This document shows positions 1 to 10,700 of a stretch of 64,000 bases of DNA, piece by piece. The notes beneath the pieces were generated by a model. It worked only from the letters and a program-made list of their open reading frames with translations. It was not told the DNA's origin and ran no database searches. Numbering within the stretch: the stretch's first letter is position 1; each line of letters starts with the position of its first letter. The position numbers and the translations under genes were made by a program. Source of the DNA: Ophiostoma sp. CBS 140.51 (Eukaryota > Ascomycota > Sordariomycetes > Ophiostomatales > Ophiostomataceae); assembly GCA_029298735.1 (NCBI GenBank), contig JANSLP010000070.1, forward strand, positions 1 to 64,000. The letters are read 5' to 3'.

Positions 1-162
1 AGCAAGAACATGGCAAGAAAGGCGGCCTATGAGGCGGCAGCCTTGGTCGTCGAAAGGTCGCTGTCCAAGAACAGTGCCGGCAATATTGACACCGAGGAGA
101 TGCCCACCTCTGTGTTAATCGTCATATTGTGGAAGATCTGGAAACAACGTCGCGGTGTGTAG
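1..162 (+). CDS. 3' end of an unidentified protein gene (partial)
   Basis: Frame 1 is open from the first base to a TAG at 160-162 and encodes 53 residues. The composition looks protein-coding: an Ala/Glu/Lys-rich helix-like stretch (KAAYEAAALVVERSL) followed by a hydrophobic segment (SVLIVILWKIWK) and a basic tail (KQRRGV). The hydrophobic stretch is short for a membrane span. The other two frames are closed by stops. I do not recognise the family. The start and most of the gene lie before the window, and a 3' exon preceded by an intron at the edge cannot be excluded. Confidence 0.5.
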   Translation, partial: SKNMARKAAYEAAALVVERSLSKNSAGNIDTEEMPTSVLIVILWKIWKQRRGV

Positions 163-3100
163 AGTGTGCTGCCCCTCATTGTTTGAATTTTCCAATATTA
201 AATTTTTTGTTTACTTTTATTTATTTCAAAAATGAAAACTTCAGTGAAAATAATTTGATACAATTTGCCACTCGCATTGACATTCGTGATAAAATTGTTG
301 AAAATCTGAAAAGAACTTTTCAAACGGCATCCACCTGGAAAAAGGAAGAGCTGAGAAAGAATTTCACGATCTTTGTCAACCGTCACCGCCAGGTCTCGGC
401 AAACAGGGCTGGACTCCTGTACTTTGGTCTCTAAAGTGGAGAGCACGCGTAGAATTCCCACTGACGAGTAAAGCTTTTCCACTCTATCCTACATTCTCCA
501 TTTTTCCCAAGAGTCACGATCCCTCACGATCCTCACTACTCACAGTGGAATACGGAGAGTGAAAATTTCCTTGCACGAGGATGGGTCTCCATCTCCACAT
601 CGTCCACCATCGTGATGCCAGTGCGTTTCTTGTCCTTTTGTCCTTTTGTCCTTGAATACACGCCCCCCTTGTGACGACTGGCTTTTTGGGCAGACTCGTG
701 GCCGTGGTAGTCATCGTCGTCTTCAGTCTACACAGACTCGACAGACAACATAAGCAGAGAAATAGAATTCAATATTGTGGACCTTTTTGTGCTTTTTTTG
801 GTGAAGTATTTTCACACCAAATTTGCCTCCTTAACTTCGCCTCACCGTGGTTACGTTGTATGGGAAAGGTGCGCCAGCTCTCCAGGTTTTCACACAAAAA
901 AGGGCAAGGACAGAAAATGGCGGACGGGAGCGAGCAGCCGGTCCACCATCACTATAGCGTTCCTTTCGCTGGGAGCCGCCGACTGCCAACTGTGTGAGAG
1001 CTCGCTAAAAATTATGTGTGGTGGCTCTTGGTGGGTGGGCGCAAATATTTTCCTTTCCCCAGAAAAGTACCAAAAATAGTACGGCGTTTACACTGAGACC
1101 GAGGTCACTTCACTTGCCGACGAAAGAAAGTAAAGAAGCAACAATGGAGGGCGCTGGAGTCCGCTGGGTTTGGCCAAGATGACCAGGGCTTGGCACATCT
1201 TTCAGTACACTAGAAGGGGCTTTTTAGGTCATTCGCGACTGTTCAAAGCATCACCGAGGTACAGTAATCTGTTCTTGCTTCTGCTTTGTCTCTTTCAAGA
1301 CTCAAAAAGGAGGCTGCGACAGGTAGTCGCCGGTGGCCGCTGCCGTGTCTGTCAAACACTGACCTCCGCGACCCCGTAATCAAACTGTCAACAGTCGCTC
1401 TTTCCTTCGTTCTTCGTTGTTTCGCTCTGTCTCGGCTCTCCGTGTTCCGTGCCTGCCTGTCAAATTTGTGCGGTGAGCGTGACTTCTGGAAGGCCCGTTT
1501 CCCAGAAGCCTCGATGGCAAATGACTAATTTTTGGCACATTTTTTTCGCTCTGTTTCCCCTGTCTCTCTCTTCCTTTTCCAAAAATCCAATACCGCTCCA
1601 AGCCGGTCTCTCTCCCGTCACCTAGGCCTTTTTTAGGCCTTATTAGCTCCACGGGAGGAAAAACAGAAAGAAACTTTGCCTCTCTAAGAGTCTGAGACCT
1701 GCCTCGACCGCGTCCTTTGGTTGGATCAACTGGGGAAATCGATCGCCTTTGCATGCTCTGAAAAGACACTTGGACACACGCCCCTGTCTTTTACCCATTC
1801 CTTTGCAGTTTTTGCAGTTTTGCAGGTTGGCCTGGCCGGTCTGGACTGGACTCCGCTGCCAATTTGGGCATGGCGTCTGTAACGATCGCTCTTTCCTTCA
1901 GAGAAAGAGCTCCTCCTCTCATCGAGGGACATCCACCTCTCATTGTGGACATTCCACCATCGTGACTTTTTGTGTGGGCAGTGATTCCAGTGTCTATTTT
2001 GTGTGTGGTTGTGTTTGTCCTCCTGTCCATGGAGCCTCCTGACCTTCACCCTCATCGTGAGAATTTTCCGTTCTCCTCTTTTGCCTCTTTTGAGTCTTCC
2101 TCCTTTTTTGTTGTTGCTTTGTGCTTCACCTCCTCTTTCATTTTTCTTCATATTTTATTCTTCTCCTTGAAAATGGGTCATTTGGACCTTTTTTTTCTTT
2201 CAAAAAGTGGACCAGGAGGACCAGAGTGCATGTGGTGTCCGCCTCCTTCTCCTTTTGGGAAAATCAAAAAGAGGGGAAGCCCTGGCTGGGATCACTCGGC
2301 CCCTGGTAAAAAGAGTAAAAATGACCGTCGATGCAGAGTTCACGATGTTTTATTTCAATTTTGCCGCGCGAAGGCCAGCCAGGGCCATGTCAGTAAACAC
2401 GTTCTCACGTTGTAGTAGCAATGGCAGCTCACCTGAGCAGACACGGCAAAATGACAAAGTGGCACAAGTTTGGCGGCTGCTGGCATCATCGAATTATTGT
2501 ATTTTCGCCATTCTGTGTTTCTCGGCTTCTTTCTTTGACGTGTGTAATCCAATTGATTTCGCATGAAGAGCTTCGAGAAGCTTTGCTGTATCGTACCTTC
2601 CTCGCACTGGCCGAACTCGACGAAAGGAGCTGCCAGTGTTTCCTTCCCAGACAGGCCAGTCAACGCCAGTCTTTCCAGAAAACCCAAGGGAGGAGCGAGA
2701 TGAGGTGAGCCGATGCCAATGCCAATGGCAAGGAAGGAGCACCGCACGATTGTTGATTCAACAGGCAGTTACGACAGTTGTTGTCTCTCGTCGTCTCCCA
2801 CAGTCTGAGAGGGGAAGGTACGTACCGGTTTCCAATGACTAAAAATTAGGTACGAGAAACCCAAAAACGGCCCAAAGCGGCCAGGACACGACCACAATGA
2901 CCACAGAGGCGGGGCCTCGTGATGCACTAAGCCGGCCGCCATTTCGTAACGGTATGCTCATGGCCACTCAAGAAGAGGATCCCTTTTACGCAACATGCAA
3001 CGTGATCTCGCAAAACACATTCAGAATGCCAGACAATGCGAGCACGCCCCCTGGAAACGCCCTGAAGCAGCCAGCAGTCGCCCAATTTTCAGCGCCCAGC

Positions 3101-4030
3101 ACCTGCCCAGCGGCCGGCCCCAGCGCCTAAAAAAACCCATCACGCGGTTGCCACCACTCGGCCCATTCGCTGGGAAAGAGCCTCCGTCTCACAGCGTCCA
3201 GCGCACCCTACCGCACCTTCCTCCCCTAGAAATTAGAAGCGACGCCGAGAGGGGGCGTGTAAGTTCCTTGCCGTTTGCTGCTTGTGACCTGCGGCCAAGG
3301 CAGGCGGCTTTGAAAATTTTTACCTACACTGGGTCTCTCTTACCTTTCCATTACCCCATTGTTTGCTATTTTGCAGCAGACTTTTCTCAAACGCCCCCCT
3401 TGTGGCCCTTCTGCCGTTGCTTTGCGCCAGCCCATCGCCCTGTTCTCCCTGCACTCACGCCTTCCTCCTCACGCAATTGTGTGTGACCTGCCCACGATGT
3501 TGTCATTCAAGCTCGCTCGCTCGCCTGCAAGCGTGACGAAGCAACGAAACCTTTTGTCAGGGGGCAACAATACCACACCCCCCCTTGGCTCCCCTTCTCT
3601 GTGACTCTCTTTGATTCCCCAGACAAATGCCCAGACACCATTCCACCATTCTGGCTGTTTCTCAGCTAATTATAATTATACTTTTGCTACTTACACACCC
3701 CCTCAGGTGGACGTCTGACTCTTTTGCTGGCTTTTGTTGCCTTTTTTGCTGCTCCCCGTCGTGAATAATATTTTGTCTGGATGAGGAGAAAAGCTCTTTG
3801 AATATAATATCTGCTGCCGCTCTTCTCTTTTTCTTCATTTTGGGTTTCTCGAACATCATACACAATACACATACAACATAATACACAAGCATACATCGAT
3901 CCAAAGAATATCGAACAATCAACATCACGAACACATCGTCCTTGTCGACATCTGATATCATTTCTACCAAACCACCACCATATCACCACATAACACATCA
4001 CACAAAATAATCACATCCACACATCTCACC
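163..4030. other. Intergenic region, no gene seen
   Basis: This 3.9 kb lies between the partial gene and the DUF3602 gene. It holds many short open frames on both strands, none with a recognisable domain or with splice-linked continuation. Long pyrimidine-rich patches (for example 1540-1600 and 2090-2170) are typical of fungal upstream DNA. The last 130 bases (about 3900-4030) are rich in A and C with few T, consistent with the 5' leader of the downstream gene; the ATG context there is CACCATGCC. Confidence 0.6.
630..654. repeat. Short tandem repeat, unit TTTTGTCC
   Basis: About three copies of TTTTGTCC lie head to tail (TTGTCC, TTTTGTCC, TTTTGTCC, TTG). It is intergenic, with no sign of function. 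Confidence 0.7.
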
Positions 4031-4627
4031 ATGCCTTACACAATCACCGAGCCGCATCCCACCGTGCGGGCAAACGCCTACACCCACTCCGGCCGCGGCG
4101 GCCTGGGCAACACTTTCCGCGCTCCCACCACCGTCACGCCCGCTGCCGGCATCCCTACGCCTCTGACCAGAGTCTCTTCGGGCTCTTCGGCCACCCACAC
4201 CTCTACCCGCTTCTACGCTGGCCGTGGCGGTGCTGGCAATGCCTACCCGGCCTCTGAGCGCCCGGCTGTCAACCTCGACGACGAGTACATCTACGCCACC
4301 AAGGCGGCTGCCAAGTCGACCTCGACTGGTGGTTACGTCGGCCGCGGCGGCGCCGGCAACTTTTACTCGCACAAGTCTTCGTCTTCCTCTCAATCTCACA
4401 AGAAGTCCTCGGGCTCGACCTCGACCTCGTCTGGCCCGCTCCTGTCGACCGCCGACCGCATTGCCCACAGCATCCGCGCAGGCGTCCACGGCTACGGCCA
4501 TGGCCACGGCGGTCCTTCCAACGCGAACCTCCGCAAGGGCAGCGACGCGAGCTCCGTCTCCGGCGCCAGCACCACGAGCAGCGAAGAGGGCCGGCGCAGC
4601 GGCTTCTGGGGCCGCATGCACCGTTAA
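4031..4627 (+). CDS. DUF3602 / PAR32-like protein
   Basis: This single-exon gene encodes 198 residues. Three glycine motifs mark the DUF3602 family: GRGGLGN at 21-27, GRGGAGN at 64-70 and GRGGAGN at 104-110. Between them are Ser/Thr/Pro-rich, probably disordered and phosphorylatable stretches, and a Ser-rich block follows (about 114-145). There are no membrane segments. In budding yeast the related Par32 has four such repeats and links the TORC1/Npr1 pathway to ammonium transporters; transfer of that role to this fungus is inference. The start ATG at 4031 has a good context (CACCATGCC) and nothing longer is available in frame. The opposite strand also has a long open frame here, which is a shadow of the G+C-rich codons. 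Confidence 0.9.
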   Translation: MPYTITEPHPTVRANAYTHSGRGGLGNTFRAPTTVTPAAGIPTPLTRVSSGSSATHTSTRFYAGRGGAGNAYPASERPAVNLDDEYIYATKAAAKSTSTGGYVGRGGAGNFYSHKSSSSSQSHKKSSGSTSTSSGPLLSTADRIAHSIRAGVHGYGHGHGGPSNANLRKGSDASSVSGASTTSSEEGRRSGFWGRMHR

Positions 4628-5640
4628 GACATCATGTCAGTAGCCGGAACGGCTCTGGCAGTCTGTTCCCCTTTTGCATTTCTCGCCTTGCCTTCTTGTA
4701 TAACGACCACTTTCGACGACCACTTACTACTTTACTTTTTATGACGACCATCCAAGCGAAACAAGCGTATTGCGAATCTCTTTCAGCATCCTGCTTTATT
4801 CAGCCTTGTCTGACGCCGTCAACGACAACCCATCTTGTTTATTTTTCATAACGACACAACACACCAAAACCGGAACGGAAAAGTTTATTTGATTTTTAAA
4901 AACAACAAGGAGGATAGCATCACGGAGTTTTTTTTTTTTGTTTTCATTTCTCTTCACATTTCCCGGATTATACCACAACACCGAGCGGACCGGCGTTCTT
5001 TTTCTGTCTTTTTTTTTTACCATAATATCTCATTTCCATAGCTACAAACGTAATTGGGTGGAAGCACAAAAGCATCAAAAGCACTAAAAAGCAAAGATAC
5101 CCAACTTTTACTCAATTCAATTTCACCAACAAAAGAGGCGTTCTCTTTTGTTAAACATAAACAATTCTTTCTCTTGCATCATCAGCTGTGACTGTTCTGG
5201 GAACAAATAAAATTTTTAATTTTGGGTGCCTCCCTGTTTGTGTAAAACGAAAAAGGGTATCATTTCAAATCGCCCTTCTCTTCCCCCGTTCATCCCTTCC
5301 CACTATCGGCTGATGATATCCTTCTTTTCTATCTTTTCCTAATAGAACCAGTTCCCTTCCTCCCGTCTGGCTGTGAGATGTGTAGTGTACATAGACTGCA
5401 TATGTTTGTGAATGTGTAAGGTATTTGTGTGTGTAGTGAAGACGAGTTTTGCCTGTATGGTGAGAATTGTATGAGAGGCATGACCACGGCTGGTCTCGCC
5501 TCGCCTCGCCTCGCTTGCTGTTCCTGTTGCTACTGGTAGCCTCTCCGCTCTGTTGCACACCGCCATGTGTGCCCGCCCGTCGCCTTTGATTCGTCGGACT
5601 GTTGAGAAGGCAGATGTCCTCGAGACGCTTCTTGCCTTCA
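4628..5640. other. Convergent 3' region between DUF3602 gene and ARP1
   Basis: The two neighbouring genes end toward each other across 1.0 kb. The stretch is A/T-rich, with T runs and an AAATAAAATTT patch near 5205 that could serve 3'-end formation. No further gene is seen. Confidence 0.5.
5495..5514. repeat. Four tandem copies of CTCGC
   Basis: The pentamer CTCGC is repeated four times exactly. It lies in the 3' region of ARP1. Confidence 0.75.
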
Positions 5641-6847
5641 TCACGTGAATTTTGTGTGAATGATATCGGGGTTCTCGTGCCAGTCGTCGATGCTCACCCA
5701 CATCTGTTTTTGTTAGCATCACGTACACACAAATCTAACGATGCCTGTTCTCTGTGGTTGTGCTTACCTTTCTGAATGTGCTCAGACCGGCCAGAATACT
5801 GCCACCAATCCATGTCGTGTACTTGCGCTCCGGCGGCGCAAAGATCTTGATCCGCATATCCTTGACCGCAATCTTGCGGATCTCGTGCAGCAGCCGGTCA
5901 CCGAAACCCTTGGTCAGCGTCGTGCCGCCAGACAGCACAATGTTGGCATACAACGACTTGCGCAAGTCCAGGTCTGTCCGCACAATCGCGTCCACCACCA
6001 TCTGGTGCACACCGGGGTACTCGAGACCAATAATTTCCGGATCAAACAAAATCTCGGGCGCCCGGAACCGTTCGGCGCCTACCTTGAGCTTGTTGCCGTC
6101 GGGCAGCACAAACTCGGCCGTCTTTTTTGGGTCCGACTTGGCCGTCATGTAGTCCTTCTCCTCCTTCTTGGGGTCCACCGCAATATAGCTCGTCGCCTCC
6201 TTGATGTGCCGCACCACCTCCTTCTCGGCACTCGTGTGGAACACGTAGCCCGTTTTCCGCAGCAGCGTCTGCAGGTACTCGGTGACATCGCGGCCGGCCA
6301 CATCGATCCGCTGGATCGAGTTGGTAATGGCGAAACCTTCGTACACGGGTACCGCGTGGCTCACACCGTCGCCAGCGTCCAGCACAATACCCGTTGTGCG
6401 CCCGCTCGCGTACAGCGACAGCACCGCCTGGATCGACGTGTAGAGGGCGGGCACGTTGAACGTCTCAAAAAGAATTTGGGCGGCCGTGTCGCGGTTGCTG
6501 CGCGGGTTGAGTGGCGGCTCTGTCAGCAGGACAGGGTGCTCTTCGCTCAGCACTTTGAGGCCCTCGTCGTAAATGTACGCCCAAATCTTCTCCATGTCGT
6601 CCCAGTCTGTCACGATGCCGTGCTCCAGCGGGTAGTTGATCTTGAGCAGGCCGCGCAGCTCCGTGGCAGCGCGTGGCCCGACGAACCAGTCGCCCTCGAG
6701 AGCGCCTGCGAGCACGCGCAAGTGCTTGGGACGGCCGACAAACGACGGGAAGTAGCACTTGGGCAGGTCCTCGCCGGCGAAACCTGCGCGGATAGTCCCT
6801 GAGCCATTGTCAATGACCATGGGGATGTTGTGAAGGCTTTCCGCCAT
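5641..6847 (-). CDS. arp1: Actin-related protein 1 (centractin), dynactin subunit
   Basis: Two exons, 6847-5768 and 5703-5641, give 380 residues; the intron (5704-5767, 64 bases) has a GTAAG donor and a CAG acceptor. Arp1 forms the short actin-like filament of dynactin, the dynein activator needed for nuclear movement and long-range transport in hyphae (the Neurospora orthologue is ro-4). The actin-fold nucleotide motifs are visible: [13 protein letters not shown] near the start, LDAGDGVSH mid-protein and [13 protein letters not shown] near the end. Features typical of Arp1 rather than actin are [17 protein letters not shown] and the tail ([12 protein letters not shown], then TKFT). The last exon encodes only 20 residues; without it the frame runs into a false tail ([10 protein letters not shown]). 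Confidence 0.97.
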
Positions 6848-8349
6848 GGTTACGGTTGTGTAGTGTGTGAGAGGGAAGAATAGGGGTGGTGGTGATAGAA
6901 AGCCGATGCTCGAGGGACTAGCTCGGCGCGTCTGATCCTCTGTTGTGCAAGGAGTCAGAGGGACCGGCCTAGGTCGTCGTCAATGTCAAAGTCGGCAATA
7001 AAGACCGAGATAATGGATCGGTGTCGCGGTGCCTGCTAGCCGTGACGGCCACGGGGCATTGTCTTGTCGTCTTCGGGCGAAAAGGCGGTCGTCGAAAATC
7101 GAAAGATGTCGTCGAGTGAATGCACGCTGGGCCAGAAGGATGTACAAAAGGGGCAGTCGTAAAAGAAGCTCGCTCTCTGTTGATAGATCGCTAGGTCGCC
7201 GTCTCGGCAGTTGGTCGTCGTTATGGGGTGTGGTGGTTCGTCGTTCGGATGTCGTCCGTTGTCTCGCCGTCTCTCAAAAGGAGAGCTCTCCCTCCTACTC
7301 TCTCCTGGGCCCTCCAAAATTACATGGAGACACGAACGCGCCAGGAAAGCACACCAAGGGGCGTGCCTTGGACTAGACCGTATTTGTACTAGCGTTACAT
7401 GTCCAGTCGAGGAAGGTGCACGGGCCAGGCCAGCGAGTTTACAACTGGAGTTTGTCAAGTGTGGCGCACGGAGGTGTGGCGTCAACCCTCAGTGTCAGAG
7501 CGGAACCAAAGCTCCCTGACTTACACCGGACGCCGGCGTGATATCAGCTACCAGCGGCGGCGCAAGAACGGCTTCTTTGACCTGCGGAGAGCGTGATTGC
7601 ATTAAATCTACTTTCCTTGTTTGATGCTGAGAAATGGCCCTTATTGCGCAAAGATAACAGCATTTCCCTTATCTTACCACTCCCAGGGGGACAGTCAAAG
7701 TGAGGGGAAGTGTTGACAGTTGGGTTGGTATCGAGTCTGGTTCAGGATCCCATCTTGGTGAAATCGTGATGATTGTGATAAGGTCTATCTGTGGATATTT
7801 GATACAGAAATATTTAAAGATTCGAGACAAAAATATTCACAATTCAAAAAAAGCTACTATAGCCGAACTCTACGAGGTCAGCTGAATTCGAAGCTGCAAA
7901 GGCGGCTCGAGAGATGGAATCGAAAGATTGTATGCCCCTCATGGCCTGATTCTGTCTTTCAAATCCTGGTTCTTGGGACTGTCTCGAGTCCGACAGTTTG
8001 GTTGATAGCTTTCTCTATCGAGAGCTTAATTTATAGTCAGGAAGCTTAGGATCATGAAGTATTCGAGTTTGATATTTGTATTTCGACAAATGAAACTAAA
8101 TCTAGACAAGATGCCGCTGGGCAGCAGAAATCTCATATTGAGGGGCCGATGGCAGGGGCCGATGGCTCTCCTCGGGAACAAAAAGAAGTATTAAAAACGA
8201 CAAAAACGCCAGCCTTCCAAAAAATGTATGTACAAAGTGATATTTCAAAAAGCAAAACGCCAAAATATGTGTCGAGGACCAAGAGGATCTGGTTTATAGT
8301 AGAAACAATCGGACCGGTAGGTAGGTGAGGTAGGTAGAGAGGAAGTCGT
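6848..8349. other. ARP1 upstream region and 3' flank of the 93-residue gene
   Basis: This 1.5 kb precedes ARP1 and follows the next gene, both on the minus strand. No supported gene is present. A patch at about 7740-8110 is A/T-richer than its surroundings and contains a short coding-like piece on the plus strand near 7881-7947 without a start or an upstream exon. Confidence 0.5.
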
Positions 8350-8691
8350 TTAGATGATGTGGCCGTCAAGGACCTTCTCGGCGATCACTGGCCAGCCCAG
8401 AATGGCAAAAGCAACAGGGCCGTAGCTGAAAATTGTTAGTCGATGTTCTAAAGCATATAATTATCAATGAAGAGAATGGACATACATAACAATGGTCTTG
8501 GAGCTCCGCTTGATCAGGCGACCATAGTCGGGAGCCTGGGCCGAGCTGGTGGTGGGCAGGCGTTGGAAGACATGGGGCTCAAAGGACCGGGCAAAGCTGC
8601 GAAGCGAGCGCATGACTGAGAACTGGCGAGTACCGGTGCGGCTGGCCATGGCGGCGCTGCGGATGGCGGCACGAGCGATGATGGGAGACAT
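8350..8691 (-). CDS. Small probable mitochondrial membrane protein, unknown function
   Basis: Two exons, 8691-8486 and 8425-8350, joined across a 60-base intron (donor GTATG, acceptor TTTTCAG), give 93 residues. The first 35 residues are rich in Arg, Ala and Ser with no acidic residues (SPIIARAAIRSAAMASR, then RQFSVMRSLRSFARSF), which looks like a mitochondrial presequence. A single hydrophobic segment near the C-terminus (TIVIYGPVAFAILGWPVI) could span a membrane, with a short tail (AEKVLDGHII). I do not recognise the family; size and layout resemble accessory subunits of inner-membrane complexes, which is inference. Splicing is supported because the unspliced frame ends directly after the donor in an unrelated tail. 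Confidence 0.75.
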
Positions 8692-10700
8692 TATGAATGT
8701 GGTGGTGGTGGTGGTTGTTGTTGATTAGGTGGTGATGATGATGATTATAGTAAACACCGAGTGGGGGAAGTGTTGATTGGGTAGATGGATGGAAGAGAGT
8801 TGGAAGTGTGAGACGATCTGATCGGAAGATTGATGATGATGAAAAAAGGAACAAGAAAGATCAGGGTGAAGTATGGAGGGGATGGCCAGGGTGCTTTATA
8901 TGGGAGGGCAACACACAGGAATATGGGCGAGATGGGATATAATTCACACAAAAAGGGATGCCCAATTGGAGACCAAGAGACCGAACCAAACACAAAGAGC
9001 AAAAAGCAAATAGGCCAACCAAAGTCTAGCCCTTCTGCTCTGCACGCCATCATGATGGCCAGACGGCGCATCCAGGTCCATCCAGCCATTTCCGCTGTTT
9101 GCTCAGCCCGTTGACACGTTTCCGCCGACCCGGTCCGATATTTGCTCGTCTACGACGTTTGAGTATTGGTCCAGGGCACATTGTACAGCAATGATTTGAA
9201 TCTACGACCCAGTTGAGTAATCTCGGGAATGCCAGCCAAAGGAAAAAACTAGAAAGAAAACGCGAGAAAAGGCCAGCATATGCTCACGAGAATGACGCTT
9301 CGGGGACCTCCATCATGCCATTCTGGATGATAAACGTGAGATGCATAGGGAAAAGTAGGGGAAGCCGCACAGTGCCCATCCTACACGTGCGGAGAATAAA
9401 CGTTGTAAAGGTGCAGCGATAGGGGCAAAGAACGGTCCAGCCAACGAGGTGCTGCGCGAGAATGAACCGCTGAAGAAAAGAAAGCCGTATGCGGGATTGG
9501 TAGGGAACTGGCAGGGCTGAATACAGGCGTTTGGGGAGAAAAGAATGCCCCAGAATCAAATACCATACCCAAAAATACAGGCACTTTACAAGCGCTTTAT
9601 GGAAGGCGGGATCTGCCCGGGTTTGGATCTGCCTGTTTTTGCCTTCTGCTCACACGTTTTGCGGCAGAGTGGCACGATGGTGAGGTACTGCATAGTGCCA
9701 CTGGCTCCACCAAGAGGCCCAAGTGGCACGATGGGCGCTGACCATGGCCGGTTGTTGCAGTGCAGCGACGGCGAGCGCCGACCAATGGAGAGGCCGACAA
9801 GACTCAAAAGAGTGGAGACAGCTGTCACCTGCCCGCCTGTCTTTCTCTGTCTTTTGACAGGCTCGACGGGCTACGCCTGCCAAAATCGGCAACTTCCAGG
9901 TGCGACAGCCTTCTACTCAGGGGAAAGAGGGAAAGGGAGAAAGAAAGAATGGCATTGTTGATTTGCATCTGCTTCGCTCTTTACTTTTCTGTGTGCGTCA
10001 GAGAATGCAACATATGACGGTAAAGATGAGAAATTGTAAAAGTTATATTGAATGGCAGGTGCGACTGTCCCGTAATCATTTGTCTTTGCTCGGGAAAACA
10101 TTGTTTTGAATCTCTCCTTTTGCACTCTCCTTTCTACATCGCACGTTCAAACGTCATCAGCCCAGTCACGACCAAACAGCAACCATCAATCCTCGACGAT
10201 CTCGTTCCTTTCCTCGTTCACTCCATCACATCTCGCCTCGACCAGATTTCCTTTTCGTCAAATGTCAATATGTGCAACAACCGATTCCGGTGACGGTGGA
10301 CAGTAGTGCGTCCATTGTTTGAACGAAATATGGACGAGCTCAATTGAGATCAAAACACTCAATGTCGAGCGGTTGTTGGGCTGGTCAGGCCTTGCCTTGC
10401 CCTACCCTTTCAAGCAGTGTGCTTTTACCATGGAGGTTTATGCGGCTTGCCAATATCATGAGCCTTGAACCACCTCGGTGCAATTGGAGCCTGTTGGGCT
10501 GTGCATCAGTTTGCCTACAGCACAGCCTGACAGTCTATGCAGGGATCTCATCCAGCCAAGCAGGATACTTTAATATGACAGCGAATGCGAATGTGAGTAT
10601 CTAAACTGCACGTCTTGCCATTGACCTTTTCTTCAAGCAGTGATCCAACCACAAACACACATCACCAAATGCATACTTGTACCACCTCGAAACATCGACA
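8692..10700. other. Divergent intergenic region
   Basis: These 2.0 kb separate the minus-strand 93-residue gene from the plus-strand HET gene. Directly upstream of the small gene (about 8697-8750) is a trinucleotide-rich leader, (CAC)n and (ATC)n on its coding strand. No gene is supported elsewhere. Confidence 0.5.
9668..9734. repeat. Direct and inverted copies of AGTGGCAC
   Basis: AGTGGCACGATGG occurs at 9668-9680 and again at 9722-9734. Between them lies AGTGCCACT at 9694-9702, the inverted form. The set can pair as an 8-base stem. Confidence 0.8.

Noticed and set aside
5741..6802. Long plus-strand open frame (353 codons) over ARP1
   Set aside because: It lies exactly antisense to the ARP1 exon, is full of His/Arg/Val runs and has no domain; it is a codon-bias shadow.
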